Below, one piece after another: positions 1 through 8,120 of a stretch of DNA of 64,000 nt. The position numbers were made by a program, and so were the translations under genes. The notes beneath the pieces were generated by a model. The model was not told where the DNA came from. It saw only the letters and a program-made list of their open reading frames with translations, and searched no databases. Each line of letters starts with the position of its first letter. Positions within the stretch are counted from its first letter, which is position 1. The DNA is from Sphingobacteriales bacterium (lineage in GTDB: Bacteria > Bacteroidota > Bacteroidia > Chitinophagales > Chitinophagaceae). The DNA is taken from positions 57,674 through 121,673 of the forward strand of contig JAAXIF010000018.1 of assembly GCA_012270485.1 (NCBI GenBank). The letters run 5' to 3'.

Positions 1-496
1 CGATCCACCAGATCCAGCTTTCTGTTTTTTTTCTAGCCATTAACCACATCCCTGTATATGCCGAAGCACTGGCAAATGCATCCGCCCAAGGAATGGCTTC
101 CGGTGCAAAACCAGACTGTAACCAGCTCAAGAGTGCAAACAGTAACAAATAGAAGAAAGCAAAAAACAACAACTGTTGTATCCACTCTTTCCGATTACTA
201 TTCGTGATGCGTAAGACGAATTCTTTTTTTATAGCATCTTTTCTGGTCCAAAGAAACCATCCATAAATACTCATGACAGAATAATAGACATTTACACTTG
301 CTTCTCCGAATAGTTGTCCTTTAATACTTAGATAGATATAAATCAGTGTATTGATCAATCCAATGGGATATACCAGTATATGTTCTTTTCTACTAAACCA
401 TACACTGCCAATACCCGCCAATACAGCTACAAACTCAAGAAGTGATGTTTGTCTAATGCCTTGTATAAACTGATCAATGAATACTTGAATGCTCAT
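1..496 (-). CDS. pnuC: PnuC-family nicotinamide mononucleotide transporter, 3' end beyond the window
   Basis: Integral membrane transporter expected to import nicotinamide riboside or a related vitamin precursor for NAD synthesis. About 165 residues are visible, starting at the ATG at 494-496 on the minus strand. The PnuC signature is clear: VYPIGLINTLIYIYLS, then GQLFGEASVN, then YYSVMSIYGWFLW, followed by another hydrophobic pair and a WADAFASAS stretch. PnuC proteins are about 200 residues, so only the C-terminal tail is missing. The family assignment is firm. The exact substrate (riboside, thiamine or riboflavin precursors in some members) is inferred. Confidence 0.88.
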   Translation of the reverse strand, partial: MSIQVFIDQFIQGIRQTSLLEFVAVLAGIGSVWFSRKEHILVYPIGLINTLIYIYLSIKGQLFGEASVNVYYSVMSIYGWFLWTRKDAIKKEFVLRITNSNRKEWIQQLLFFAFFYLLLFALLSWLQSGFAPEAIPWADAFASASAYTGMWLMARKKTESWIWWI

Positions 497-540
497 AAAG
501 AAGAGCAAAATACAGATTCAGACTTGAATACAATCAATTG

Positions 541-1212
541 TTAATTCTCCGGAACGATGAATTGCAATAAAAGTTCCTGATCACGGTATAATTGAAGGTT
601 ATTGCCTGATAATTGATAGCGGTTCACTGCTGTAAGATGTTTCAGGTACAGCGACTCCATTTCCATATCTGTACAAGCCATTTGTGTAGAGCCTACCCCG
701 GAAATAAAAATACGCTGTTGGTCAAAACTTACTTTACCGAAATAACGGTTACATCCTGCTTTACCGGAGATTCTTCCATTTCTTTTATCAAAAGAAATAC
801 TGGGAACAACGTTGTTGCCTACGATTTCCATTTTCCCACTTTTACTGATACGCACCAATGAAAGAGGGCGCTGATCAGGTATCGGCGTATTTTTTAATGC
901 ATAATTTTTAGACCGCTCTTTACTAATAATATTTATCAAGTAGTAATTATAAATACTGCCATCTGACGGCGGACGTTCTCTTTTTACACGCATCACTTCC
1001 AGCTTATAATGATAGCCTTCTTCGTAAGAAAATCCTTCAATACCGGAATAAAACAAAGCATAGGGCTCATCCGGTTTTTCTTTTATCTGTAAGCATAGTC
1101 CCCTTCCTACTCCATAACAATCACCCTTTATATCAGCCACATAGAAAATCATTCGCTGACTAAATGCAAAAGAAGCGCATACAAGTAATAATAAAGTGAA
1201 GCAGATTTTCAT
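541..1212 (-). CDS. Secreted DUF4377 + META domain protein
   Basis: Predicted secreted or periplasmic protein of 223 residues. The chosen start (MKICFTLLLLVCASFAFSQ) gives a clean signal peptide; an upstream in-frame start 12 codons earlier would spoil it. The first half has the DUF4377 pattern (YVADIKGDCYGVG..CLQIKE, then IEGFSYEEGYHYKLEV). The second half matches the META fold (SISFDKRNGRISGKAGCN.YFG, then STQMACTDMEMESLYL), as in the heat-shock lipoprotein HslJ. The role is unknown; META proteins are linked to stress and antibiotic tolerance. It follows pnuC on the same strand after a 44-base gap. Confidence 0.8.
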   Translation of the reverse strand: MKICFTLLLLVCASFAFSQRMIFYVADIKGDCYGVGRGLCLQIKEKPDEPYALFYSGIEGFSYEEGYHYKLEVMRVKRERPPSDGSIYNYYLINIISKERSKNYALKNTPIPDQRPLSLVRISKSGKMEIVGNNVVPSISFDKRNGRISGKAGCNRYFGKVSFDQQRIFISGVGSTQMACTDMEMESLYLKHLTAVNRYQLSGNNLQLYRDQELLLQFIVPEN

Positions 1213-1283
1213 AATAGTATAACAGTAGCAAAGGTCATACCATAACAAATATGATTCGCATCTTTTAACAGATGGCTGTTCTT

Positions 1284-1817
1284 TTAATTCAATGAAATCA
1301 GTCCGTGCTCTATACTTTTCCCGTGATGAGAAGCATGATAGGCTGTAAAATAAAGCATTTCACGAAGTGTTAATTTTCCTAACAGCGGATGCGGTAATAC
1401 ATATCTGTCTAGCGACAACTCACTTTGTTTCAATGTTTTTCGTACGAGTTTTTGTACCAGCCGCTGCAGCTTTTTCAGTAAGACTTCTTTATCTGCCGGG
1501 TTTATTTGCATAGGAGGAACAAATGCGTCGGAAGCTCTACCACCGGCTTGTAGTTTAATGTGATAACGATCTACGAGTGCATCATAGCTACGGGAAGGTC
1601 TGTTTGCAATTCCAAATCTCCAGCTGAGTACGAATTTAGGTAAGCCCATCGCCATATTTACAGGTGCCACACTTTTGATCAAATGATCTAGCTGTTGTAA
1701 AGCATTCCACTTGTCCTTGGGAGCGTATAACAATTCGCGATCACTCAGATTTCGTATTTGGTCAATAACGTGCAGATAATTTTGTTGCAGCAACTGTGCA
1801 AGCGCTTCTTTTTCCAT
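1284..1817 (-). CDS. DinB-like four-helix bundle protein
   Basis: Cytoplasmic protein of about 177 residues, starting at MEKEALAQLLQQNYL; an upstream in-frame ATG adds 11 residues of poor quality. The pattern W(N)ALQQLDHLIKS near residue 40 and AYHASHHGKSI at the end gives the spaced histidines of the DinB/DUF1569 metal-binding four-helix superfamily (YfiT-, thiol-S-transferase-like). Members are putative metal-dependent transferases or stress proteins; the substrate cannot be read from the sequence. It is followed by a DUF4377/META gene on the same strand and preceded by the nfu terminator, so it has its own promoter. Confidence 0.7.
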   Translation of the reverse strand: MEKEALAQLLQQNYLHVIDQIRNLSDRELLYAPKDKWNALQQLDHLIKSVAPVNMAMGLPKFVLSWRFGIANRPSRSYDALVDRYHIKLQAGGRASDAFVPPMQINPADKEVLLKKLQRLVQKLVRKTLKQSELSLDRYVLPHPLLGKLTLREMLYFTAYHASHHGKSIEHGLISLN

Positions 1818-1905
1818 GTTAGACGATTGCAGGATTGGATCTGATAACAAATATAGTTTCCATCTACTATATCACAATGATAACAGCTAAGTCAGGCAAT
1901 TACCC

Positions 1906-1942
1906 GCAAAAAAAAGCGTTGTACCCATCTAGATACAACGCT
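1906..1942 (-). terminator. Rho-independent terminator of nfu
   Basis: Nine-base-pair hairpin AGCGTTGTA / TACAACGCT (1915-1942), followed on the minus strand by a run of eight T. It lies 22 bases past the nfu stop codon. Confidence 0.88.
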
Positions 1943-1963
1943 CCAAAAAATCCAACACTTCAT

Positions 1964-2563
1964 TTATTCGGCCTCGGCCACTACTTCTTTCACTTCCGGG
2001 ATCATTCGCTTCATCATTCCTTCAATACCTGCTTTCAGGGTAATCATGGATGAAGGACACCCACTACAACTTCCCTGTAACATCAGGTTCACAACACCAT
2101 CATTATAACTCTTGAACTGAATAGCACCGCCATCCATTTCAACAGCAGGCTTTACATAATTCTCCAATAATTCTTTTACGCGTTTTACAATATCATCATC
2201 GTCTGCACTCACTGTATTACTTGCTTCCTGCTTCACTTTGGCAACTTCTTCTTCATTGACTACAACGCCGCCATTTTCCAGATACTCTTTCAAGAATTCT
2301 TTGATGGTAGGGATCACATCCTGCCAATCTTCTGTGTCAGAGGTCTTAGTAAGGGTCACAAAATTGCTGGCAATAAATACACTTTTGATAAATGGAAAGC
2401 TGAACAATTCTTTTGCCAATGGAGACGGACCCGCCAAAGCTTCTTCAGCGAAATCGATACTCTTACCGGGATACAATAGCTTGTTTGCCACAAACTTCAT
2501 AGTTTCCGGATTGGGGGTCATCTCAGTATAAATGCTGATTACGGGATTGCCTGTTTTAATCAT
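1964..2563 (-). CDS. nfu: NifU-like Fe-S cluster carrier protein (Nfu)
   Basis: Cytoplasmic Fe-S scaffold/carrier, 199 residues. The N-terminal Nfu_N domain (IYTEMTPNPETMKFVANKLL, residues 10-95) is followed by a linker and a C-terminal NifU domain (VKRVKELLENYVKPAVEMDGG). The domain carries the cluster-binding CSGCPSS motif (CxxC) near residue 165. This is the usual architecture of the two-domain Nfu of Bacteroidota and mitochondria. The gene appears monocistronic: a perfect palindrome and -7 box lie just upstream and a terminator lies downstream. Confidence is high. Confidence 0.95.
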   Translation of the reverse strand: MIKTGNPVISIYTEMTPNPETMKFVANKLLYPGKSIDFAEEALAGPSPLAKELFSFPFIKSVFIASNFVTLTKTSDTEDWQDVIPTIKEFLKEYLENGGVVVNEEEVAKVKQEASNTVSADDDDIVKRVKELLENYVKPAVEMDGGAIQFKSYNDGVVNLMLQGSCSGCPSSMITLKAGIEGMMKRMIPEVKEVVAEAE

Positions 2564-2580
2564 ACCTGTTCATTTAAGCG

Positions 2581-2611
2581 GTGATAAATTATTTATCACT
2601 CCACAAAAATA
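2581..2611 (-). promoter_or_regulatory. nfu promoter with an overlapping palindromic operator-like site
   Basis: On the minus strand a TATTTTTG box (2604-2611) fits the Bacteroidota -7 consensus TAnnTTTG. Immediately downstream, over the expected transcription start, sits a perfect inverted repeat GTGATAAA-TTA-TTTATCAC (2581-2599). The position suits a repressor binding site for nfu. No regulator is identified; an Rrf2-type Fe-S sensor is only a guess. Confidence 0.5.
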
Positions 2612-3011
2612 ATCAAAATACGAGGGCAATCAGGCGCTTGTAGAGGGTTTTTCGGATATCGAAAACCTGCAAACCCTTACCAAAGCTCAAAACGAGCCGA
2701 ACCCTCCAATACCGATACCTGTACCGGCTTGGTCTCTTTTTGCTGCGTGAAATAAGGACGCTCTTTTACACAAGATGGTCTCGAAAAAAGCTTTACTCCA
2801 TCATTTTTAGCTGGATGTGAAAGAAGTGTTGAATGGGTGGGGGCAGCCAATACAACACTTGCTGCACAAGTAGAGTACTAAGTTTTGTAATGCTGCTTTC
2901 ATGTTTTTATCAATTACCCGACAAAAGTATCCCCGTTTCTGCCGCTTTACAACCGCACAAACATGTGAAATGCACGAATTTGCGGGTTTTTATGTCGGAT
3001 TTTTATCACAT
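2612..3011 (-). other. 400-base intergenic stretch with an orphan promoter
   Basis: No convincing gene. On the minus strand there is a good Bacteroidota promoter: TACTTTTG (2922-2929) with a TTG 20 bases upstream (2950-2952). It would drive a leader containing a possible 31-codon ORF (2807-2902, starting MKAALQNL, rich in Cys) of doubtful reality, and could read through to nfu. A hairpin of GGTTTTTCG / CGAAAACC type lies at 2645-2667. A small RNA or long nfu leader is possible. Confidence 0.3.
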
Positions 3012-3040
3012 AAAAAAGCCCCGATCTATTGACCGAGGCT
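3012..3040 (-). terminator. Terminator of the 3086-3910 lipoprotein gene
   Basis: Minus-strand hairpin AGCCTCG / CGGGGCT (one G-T pair) followed by six T. Confidence 0.8.
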
Positions 3041-3085
3041 GGATTCACACAGGGTTATTCTCTATAACTAACTGATTTTCAAATA

Positions 3086-3910
3086 TTAATATTGAAATGT
3101 AGTGTTGGTTACATCATCTGCCATGCCCGTTTCCTTGATCACCGTTTTCCGGGTCAATGGATTTCCCTGGTCATCATAGGTGTAAGTATGGGTTACACTA
3201 GCATACTGTTGACCGGCTTTATCATAATGCTTTTCGGTTAATGGATTATTGGGCATCATTAACAGCAAAGGGATATAGGGGTTATTTTCAAACAGTAAGC
3301 TGGTATTGTGCTTATTATCATAGGTTTCGATCTCGTATACATCTGATTTCTCTAATACGCCACTGGTATGATCCTGATACCAAGTGGTCATAGATTTGAT
3401 ATCCCCATTGGCGTAATAAGCCAGGTCAAAACGCATATTGGGCGTATTACTGATGGTCCCCATCATGCTTCCATAGGCATCTGTTCTTACCAAACGTCCA
3501 TCCTGATAAGTATATGCATAATAGGCAATCACTACATTATTAGGTGTTACAATCTCAACCTTCGTAACATTTGAACCCGTATATGTGTACTTATATTTGG
3601 TTCCATCTGTTACTTTCATTTCAACCAACTTATCGCCATTATAGGTTAATGTATAAATGTTGGTATCATCGCCACCGCTATTCTTCTGAAGGTCTGTAAT
3701 TTTTATCGGCTTGCCTTCGGCATTGTATTGAATAGACATATAACTACCATCATCATAACTAATCTTACTCAGTTTTTTGGTATTGCTTGGTGTACCTGGA
3801 TTATTATCCGGAAGATCTGCTTCAAATTCTTTTGTACATCCCGCTATCAATACAATCGTTGTAATCAATGCCAATAAACGGCCCATCCATCTGTGTATGC
3901 CCTTTTTCAT
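3086..3910 (-). CDS. Lipoprotein with YD/RHS-like beta repeats
   Basis: Probable surface lipoprotein of 274 residues. The signal peptide ends in the lipobox LIAGC (C about residue 25), followed by a short disordered stretch (DLPDNNPGTPSNTKK). The rest is built of repeated short beta-hairpin units of the YD/RHS type, such as ISYDDGSYMSIQYNAEGK, LTYNGDKLVEMKV, YTYTGSNVTKVEI, YYANGDIKSMT and YTYDDQGNPLTRK. Bacteroidota often encode such DUF4595-like cell-surface proteins; no enzymatic motif is visible. It is downstream of a cytochrome c gene (8-base gap), so the two are probably co-transcribed and end at the terminator at 3012-3040. Confidence 0.75.
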   Translation of the reverse strand: MKKGIHRWMGRLLALITTIVLIAGCTKEFEADLPDNNPGTPSNTKKLSKISYDDGSYMSIQYNAEGKPIKITDLQKNSGGDDTNIYTLTYNGDKLVEMKVTDGTKYKYTYTGSNVTKVEIVTPNNVVIAYYAYTYQDGRLVRTDAYGSMMGTISNTPNMRFDLAYYANGDIKSMTTWYQDHTSGVLEKSDVYEIETYDNKHNTSLLFENNPYIPLLLMMPNNPLTEKHYDKAGQQYASVTHTYTYDDQGNPLTRKTVIKETGMADDVTNTTFQY

Positions 3911-3918
3911 CTGCTTAA

Positions 3919-4554
3919 TTATTGTTTAGTAATCTTGATTTCATTCGGTGGAATAGCTGCAGGAACTCGGTTACTAATTGCAGGTAATGACATCAGATAC
4001 TGATACACAGAGCTCAGATCTTCATCCGTCATCTTAGCGATCATATACCATGGTATGGGCGGCATTACTGGTCTTCCTCCTTCTTGTCCAAGATGCTTAC
4101 CCGTGCGAATGGTTTTTACAAACACTTCTTCAGTCCAGTTACCAATTCCCGTTGCCTCATCCGGAGTAAGGTTCGCTCCAAAAGTCATTCGCCAAGGACC
4201 GGCAAATGCTGTAACATCATGAGACATCTTCACCCAGCTCTGGTCTTTTGCCAAAGCCTCACTCAATGTTGGTATTCCTTTTTCTGATGGATAACCAGAC
4301 ATCAATCTTGTTGTATCTGGAATCGGACCCATTGGTGTCATGATCTTAGGTGAATGACAATCGTTGCATCCTGATACAGTAACCAGGTATTTGCCACGTG
4401 CAATCAATTCATCTTTTTCTTTTTTACGAATAGTTGAGATATCATCTTTTTTAGTCTCTTTATCATTACTGCCAGCATCGCTACAGGCTGCAATGATTGC
4501 CATTACCAATAGTACTACTACGGTTATCTGCAAGGTTTTACTTTTCATGTTCAT
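3919..4554 (-). CDS. Mono-heme c-type cytochrome lipoprotein
   Basis: Periplasmic or membrane-anchored electron carrier of about 211 residues. The start is set at ATG 4554 or 4548 (MNMKSKT), because upstream in-frame codons precede the signal peptide. The lipobox is AIIAACS. One heme motif, CNDCH, lies in GKYLVTVSGCNDCHSPK, and a likely axial Met lies in the C-terminal MPPIPWYMIAKMTDEDL segment. The layout (heme near the N-terminus, PxGPxPDTT after it) is like small cytochromes of dehydrogenase or oxidase systems, but no partner enzyme is adjacent. Confidence 0.85.
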   Translation of the reverse strand: MNMKSKTLQITVVVLLVMAIIAACSDAGSNDKETKKDDISTIRKKEKDELIARGKYLVTVSGCNDCHSPKIMTPMGPIPDTTRLMSGYPSEKGIPTLSEALAKDQSWVKMSHDVTAFAGPWRMTFGANLTPDEATGIGNWTEEVFVKTIRTGKHLGQEGGRPVMPPIPWYMIAKMTDEDLSSVYQYLMSLPAISNRVPAAIPPNEIKITKQ

Positions 4555-4687
4555 GTTTGTCGGTATTAAGTGTTTCGTTTGTGATCTGCAGAAAACAAGC
4601 CGCTTTATTGCGATCACGGGGCAAACATAAAACGGCAAATTCCCGCAGCCAATCACACAAAAATGTGGTTGGGATGGAGGGAGGGAG

Positions 4688-4730
4688 AGCGTTGCAAGCG
4701 GTAAGCTGCAAGCTACAAGTGGGGTATAGG
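4688..4730. repeat. AGCT-family degenerate intergenic repeat
   Basis: Short run of AAGCTGCAAGCTACAAG type, the same word family as at 16612-16712 and 25797-25826. It contains no gene. Confidence 0.5.
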
Positions 4731-4750
4731 ATCATTAACCTACTTATAAA

Positions 4751-4784
4751 ACAAAAATACCCGGCAACAAAAGCCGGGTATTTA
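4751..4784 (-). terminator. Strong hairpin terminator
   Basis: Perfect stem ATACCCGGC / GCCGGGTAT (4757-4781) with a T run on the minus strand. It would end transcripts of the response-regulator gene whose 3' end is at 4934. Confidence 0.85.
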
Positions 4785-4933
4785 TAATGATGTTCTTCTT
4801 TTTTGAAATAGGTCTTACTATAGTAAGGTCGATTTCTCCTGCATTTCCTCGCCGAATTAAAGCCCGACGCTATTTAATTGGAGCTTGTTGCTTATCACTT
4901 TCTTGTGTCTTGTTACTTTGTTCTTGTTCCTTC

Positions 4934-5565
4934 CTACACAATTTTATTTCGAAACGCCTTCGCAACAGCCTCACTCTTACTATTTACATGCAGCTTCTCA
5001 TAAATTTTTTTGATGTGTGAACGAACCGTATCAATGGCGATAAACATTTCAGAAGCAATCATCTTATAACTATAGCCATTTACTAATAGTAGTAACACCT
5101 GTTTTTCTCTTTCAGACAAATCATAGTCTTCACCTTTTTCATTATTCAGAGAAGAGAACATTCTCAATACCTGTGTAGCAATAGAAGATGTCATGGGTGC
5201 GCCACCGGTTTGTGCTTCTTGAATATATTCCAATAAGCGCGCAGGTGGTGTTTTCTTCAGTACATATCCATTTGCACCATTGCTGATAGCATCAAATACA
5301 TTTTTGTTATCATCGAAAACCGTCAACATCAGAATTTTTACATCGGTATCAATTTCACGGATTCTTTTTAATCCTTCAATACCATTGGTTCCCGGCATAT
5401 CAATATCCATCAATATTACATCGGGTTTGAATGCTCGTACCTCATCTTCTACATTGTTGCAATTCTTAAAGGCAGATAACACTTCAAATCCATCTGATCC
5501 ATTGATCAACATGTTAGACCTTCACGTAGCTGGGGGTTGTCTTCGTAAATCAATAATTTGGTCAT
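4934..5565 (-). pseudogene. NarL/FixJ-type response regulator split by a frameshift
   Basis: DNA-binding response regulator. The long piece (4934-5512) has most of the receiver domain with the phospho-acceptor Asp in ILMDIDMPG, then a LuxR helix-turn-helix (SEREKQVLLLLVNGYSYKM, then DTVRSHIKKIYEKL). It lacks the first strand and the acidic pocket. These sit just upstream in another frame: ATG 5565 reads MTKLLIYEDNPQLREGLT then hits TGA at 5506-5508. One extra base between the pieces would give a normal protein of about 210 residues. The second ATG overlaps the stop region (ATGTTGA), so re-initiation is possible, but the receiver would be incomplete. Confidence 0.8.
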
Positions 5566-5982
5566 AATTTTCTTTTACTACATCAAAACTACCAGCTATT
5601 ACTTTGTTAGCCAACCGCATAATAATGTTAGGGTAGTCCATGGCTTATGGTTCATAGTCGATAGTAAAGAAAGTAATAATCATTAAATACTATGGACTAT
5701 TGACCATGGACGATGAACTAGATCCATGGTCTATTAAAGTTACTACTCTAAGCCCCTGCTTCAAAATATTTACATCGAAAACCACATACTTATGTCATGT
5801 GTTTTTAACAGCAAAATCAGGCATTTGGCTGACAGACGGTGATTAATGCGGATAGAATGTGATGAATGTTAAAACAAGTAGGCTGCAACACAATTGGGGT
5901 ACTTTTTTTCACATGGAAATGCGGTTGAATAAGGGTTTTTATCGATGCATTTTTTGCACCATCAAATTAAAACAATCAGCAC
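5566..5982. other. Intergenic stretch with ATGGAC-type repeats
   Basis: No gene seen. Bases 5640-5740 carry several degenerate copies of CCATGGACTATGG / CTATGGACTATTGACC words on both strands, a repeat style also found near 27810-27853 and 30990-31010. The remainder is A+T-rich and probably contains the leader of the small ORF at 5983. Confidence 0.45.
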
Positions 5983-6060
5983 ATGAAAGGAAAATTCATC
6001 ACTACCGCACTGATCATAGCAGTGATCGCCGGTGGCAAAAAATCAACTTCACTCGCATAA
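5983..6060 (+). CDS. Possible 25-residue hydrophobic peptide
   Basis: Short ORF encoding MKGKFITTALIIAVIAGGKK and five more residues: one hydrophobic helix with lysines on both sides. It is preceded by an A-rich stretch (AAAACAATCAGC) and followed within 15 bases by a small hairpin AACCCT-AGTA-AGGGTT and T residues. This gene-like arrangement resembles the tiny membrane peptides often missed in Bacteroidota. No family is recognised and its function is unknown; it could also be chance. Confidence 0.35.
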   Translation: MKGKFITTALIIAVIAGGKKSTSLA

Positions 6061-6221
6061 GGCGAGAACAACCCTAGTAAGGGTTTTCAAATTAGGCAAG
6101 TTTGGGTTTTTTATAAGCAGTATGTTAGAAGCAGAGCAAACAGGTTACATAACAAGTGTGTAACCTGTTCTCATTTTAGCACCTACTAAATACATCAAAT
6201 AAGATTTCGCATATTTATTTC

Positions 6222-6257
6222 AGAAAAAAATAGAGCCCGATAAGACTACCGGGCTCT
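6222..6257 (-). terminator. Terminator of the 6339-7181 gene
   Basis: Stem AGAGCCCG / CGGGCTCT (6232-6257) followed on the minus strand by a run of seven T. Confidence 0.88.
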
Positions 6258-6338
6258 TCCCTTGGCAGGGAACCTATAGAAAACAAGAGTAAAAATCACT
6301 TCATCATTGGATATTCTTTATTGGATATTCCCCTGTTC

Positions 6339-7181
6339 TCAAAGCCTGATACCGGCAGAAAGATTCAGATAAAACATGCTTTTACCCCGCTCTGAAAGAT
6401 CTGGTCTTCCTGCCGTAGTTATAAGGTTTTGTGGCATTACATAAGATGGTGTAATGGCCAGATTACATTTGCCCTTGACAAATACAATGGGCATGGCTAT
6501 TTCATAGGAAAGTATATTGAACTGGGTAATATTCTCCGTAGTTCTTTGTGTTACAGGAATACCCAATACATTTTTTCTTTCGAGATAGGTATTGCTAAAT
6601 TGTTGTGTCCCTAAATTGGCAGTAAAAGAAGGCGCCAATGCAATGGCTGCATTGTTCATGCCCTTATTGATAAGAAACAAATGATCTACACCAAAACTGG
6701 CATTGACATCTGTTTTATCACTGAATAATAAATTCAAGCCACCATTCAGGTTCAATATTTTATTCAGATAACTAAGGTTAGCCCCCGTTTGTGATTTGAT
6801 GGCTGATTGTACCAATGTACTCTCATCTTTGTACAAAAAGCGAGAGAAAAATAGGTTACCGGAAAAATGATCTGTCTCCGGAAAACGATACCCGGCTTCA
6901 ATCGTAGCACCCGTATAAGCCGTCGATTGCATACCATTCTGAACAAAAATGAAATTCCCTTGTGCATACAATCCACCTTTAAGCTGAAAGCCTAACATGG
7001 GAAACAAACCACTGCTTCGCAAACTATCGGTTCGACCAAAAAAGTGCAAGGCCGATTGATAATTCATAGATGCATTGAATTCATTTTTTTTCTTGGTTTC
7101 ATCACCGGCCTCTTGTGCCAGCATGAATAAGGGACAAAACATTGCCAGCAAAAGCAATGTGGTGCTTTTGAACTTTTTCAT
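6339..7181 (-). CDS. Predicted outer-membrane beta-barrel protein
   Basis: Secreted protein of 280 residues with a typical signal peptide (MKKFKSTTLLLLAMFCPLFMLAQ). The mature part is a series of alternating hydrophobic/polar strands with aromatic ends (GFQLKGGLYAQGNFIFVQNG, GATIEAGYRFPETDHFSGNL, NASFGVDHLFLINKG, YEIAMPIVFVKG) and ends with a C-terminal strand LNLSAGIRL. This is typical of an outer-membrane barrel of about 12 strands. No specific family is recognised, and whether it is a porin or a structural protein cannot be told. It is transcribed alone, ending at the hairpin at 6222-6257. Confidence 0.65.
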   Translation of the reverse strand: MKKFKSTTLLLLAMFCPLFMLAQEAGDETKKKNEFNASMNYQSALHFFGRTDSLRSSGLFPMLGFQLKGGLYAQGNFIFVQNGMQSTAYTGATIEAGYRFPETDHFSGNLFFSRFLYKDESTLVQSAIKSQTGANLSYLNKILNLNGGLNLLFSDKTDVNASFGVDHLFLINKGMNNAAIALAPSFTANLGTQQFSNTYLERKNVLGIPVTQRTTENITQFNILSYEIAMPIVFVKGKCNLAITPSYVMPQNLITTAGRPDLSERGKSMFYLNLSAGIRL

Positions 7182-7260
7182 AACAATAAAGTTTTAGTAT
7201 GTTTTTATCGACGGCTTATGAGGGTACTATCTACGATTTAGGTATCGCAATACTGTTTTT

Positions 7261-7866
7261 TTAGCTGCCAGACTTTGCTGATCCTTTCGCTTTTACTTCA
7301 CCTGAAGCTGATACAGAAGGTTTCACTTCCTTCGCTTTGGTTTTAGCTTCTGCTGCTTTGTTCATGCCCGCTTCTTTTGCAGCTTCTGCTTTCGCTTTAG
7401 CATCTGCTACTTTTTCTTTTGCCATGTCTTTTTGCTCATCGGCCATTTCTGCTCCTTCACGGAAAGGAGTTTTAGCATTGGCGTTGGCATTCACATCGGC
7501 TTCAGAGCGAGAAGAAGCACGTACCAGTCCTCTTTCTTCTCCGCCTGCATTACTGTTCAACTCTGCCTGACTAGATGCTTTTACGCTCGCATTGGCATTC
7601 ACATCAGTATTCGCTGTTACACGTTTTACTGATCCAACCGTAGCGGCAGTAGTAGCGCGTGTAGCATTCACGGTAGCAGATGTTACCTTACCGGTAGCTA
7701 CTGTTGCTCTAACAGCTGCATTGCTGGCTACTGTGGCGGCGCGTGTGGCATTAACGGTGGCATTGGTAGCTGCACTGGTGGTTGCTCTGACACCTAATTG
7801 TGCTTCTGCGGTCTGTAAAAAGAAAAGACTCGCTAAGGCTGCTGTTGCTTTCATCATTGTTTTCAT
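7261..7866 (-). CDS. Secreted low-complexity Ala/Thr/Asn-rich protein
   Basis: 201 residues. After a signal peptide (MKTMMKATAALASLFFLQTAEAQ) the protein consists almost only of short A/T/N/V words (ATVNATRAATVASNAAVRAT, NANASVKASS) up to residue 130. A helical Lys/Ala/Glu-rich tail follows (MAKEKVADAKAKAEAAKEAG), resembling LEA/YtxH-like coiled segments, and the protein ends in KGSAKSGS. The codon pattern is itself repetitive. No catalytic motif is present. It may be a hydrophilic protective or cell-envelope protein; the function is unknown. Confidence 0.65.
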   Translation of the reverse strand: MKTMMKATAALASLFFLQTAEAQLGVRATTSAATNATVNATRAATVASNAAVRATVATGKVTSATVNATRATTAATVGSVKRVTANTDVNANASVKASSQAELNSNAGGEERGLVRASSRSEADVNANANAKTPFREGAEMADEQKDMAKEKVADAKAKAEAAKEAGMNKAAEAKTKAKEVKPSVSASGEVKAKGSAKSGS

Positions 7867-8120
7867 GATAAATAGATTTTAGTGAATAATCGGTTTCTTA
7901 TTTCTTCCATTTCAAGTACTGTGCCAAAAATTAATTTTTGCCTGAAATTCTTTATTATCAACGATTCTAGAATAAATCAAAAAATACATATGTACGATAT
8001 CGACAAATTTTCGGATTGCCGAAATTGTTAAATTTTGGGGTTGTGAAATTTTTAAAAATCTTTTTTTAAACAAAATCGGGCAACCAATAAGTATTAATTT
8101 GGATGAACTAAAACTGCGGT

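Noticed and set aside
2833..3075. 80-codon plus-strand frame.
   Set aside because: It crosses a minus-strand promoter and a terminator hairpin and has no recognisable text.
4808..4830. CTTACTATAGTAAG palindrome as a possible operator.
   Set aside because: It lies downstream of the response-regulator pieces and near a terminator; no promoter is beside it, so it is not called.
7337..7882. Antisense Ala/Val/Thr-rich frames over the low-complexity gene.
   Set aside because: They mirror the repeat codons of the minus-strand gene, which has the signal peptide and start context.
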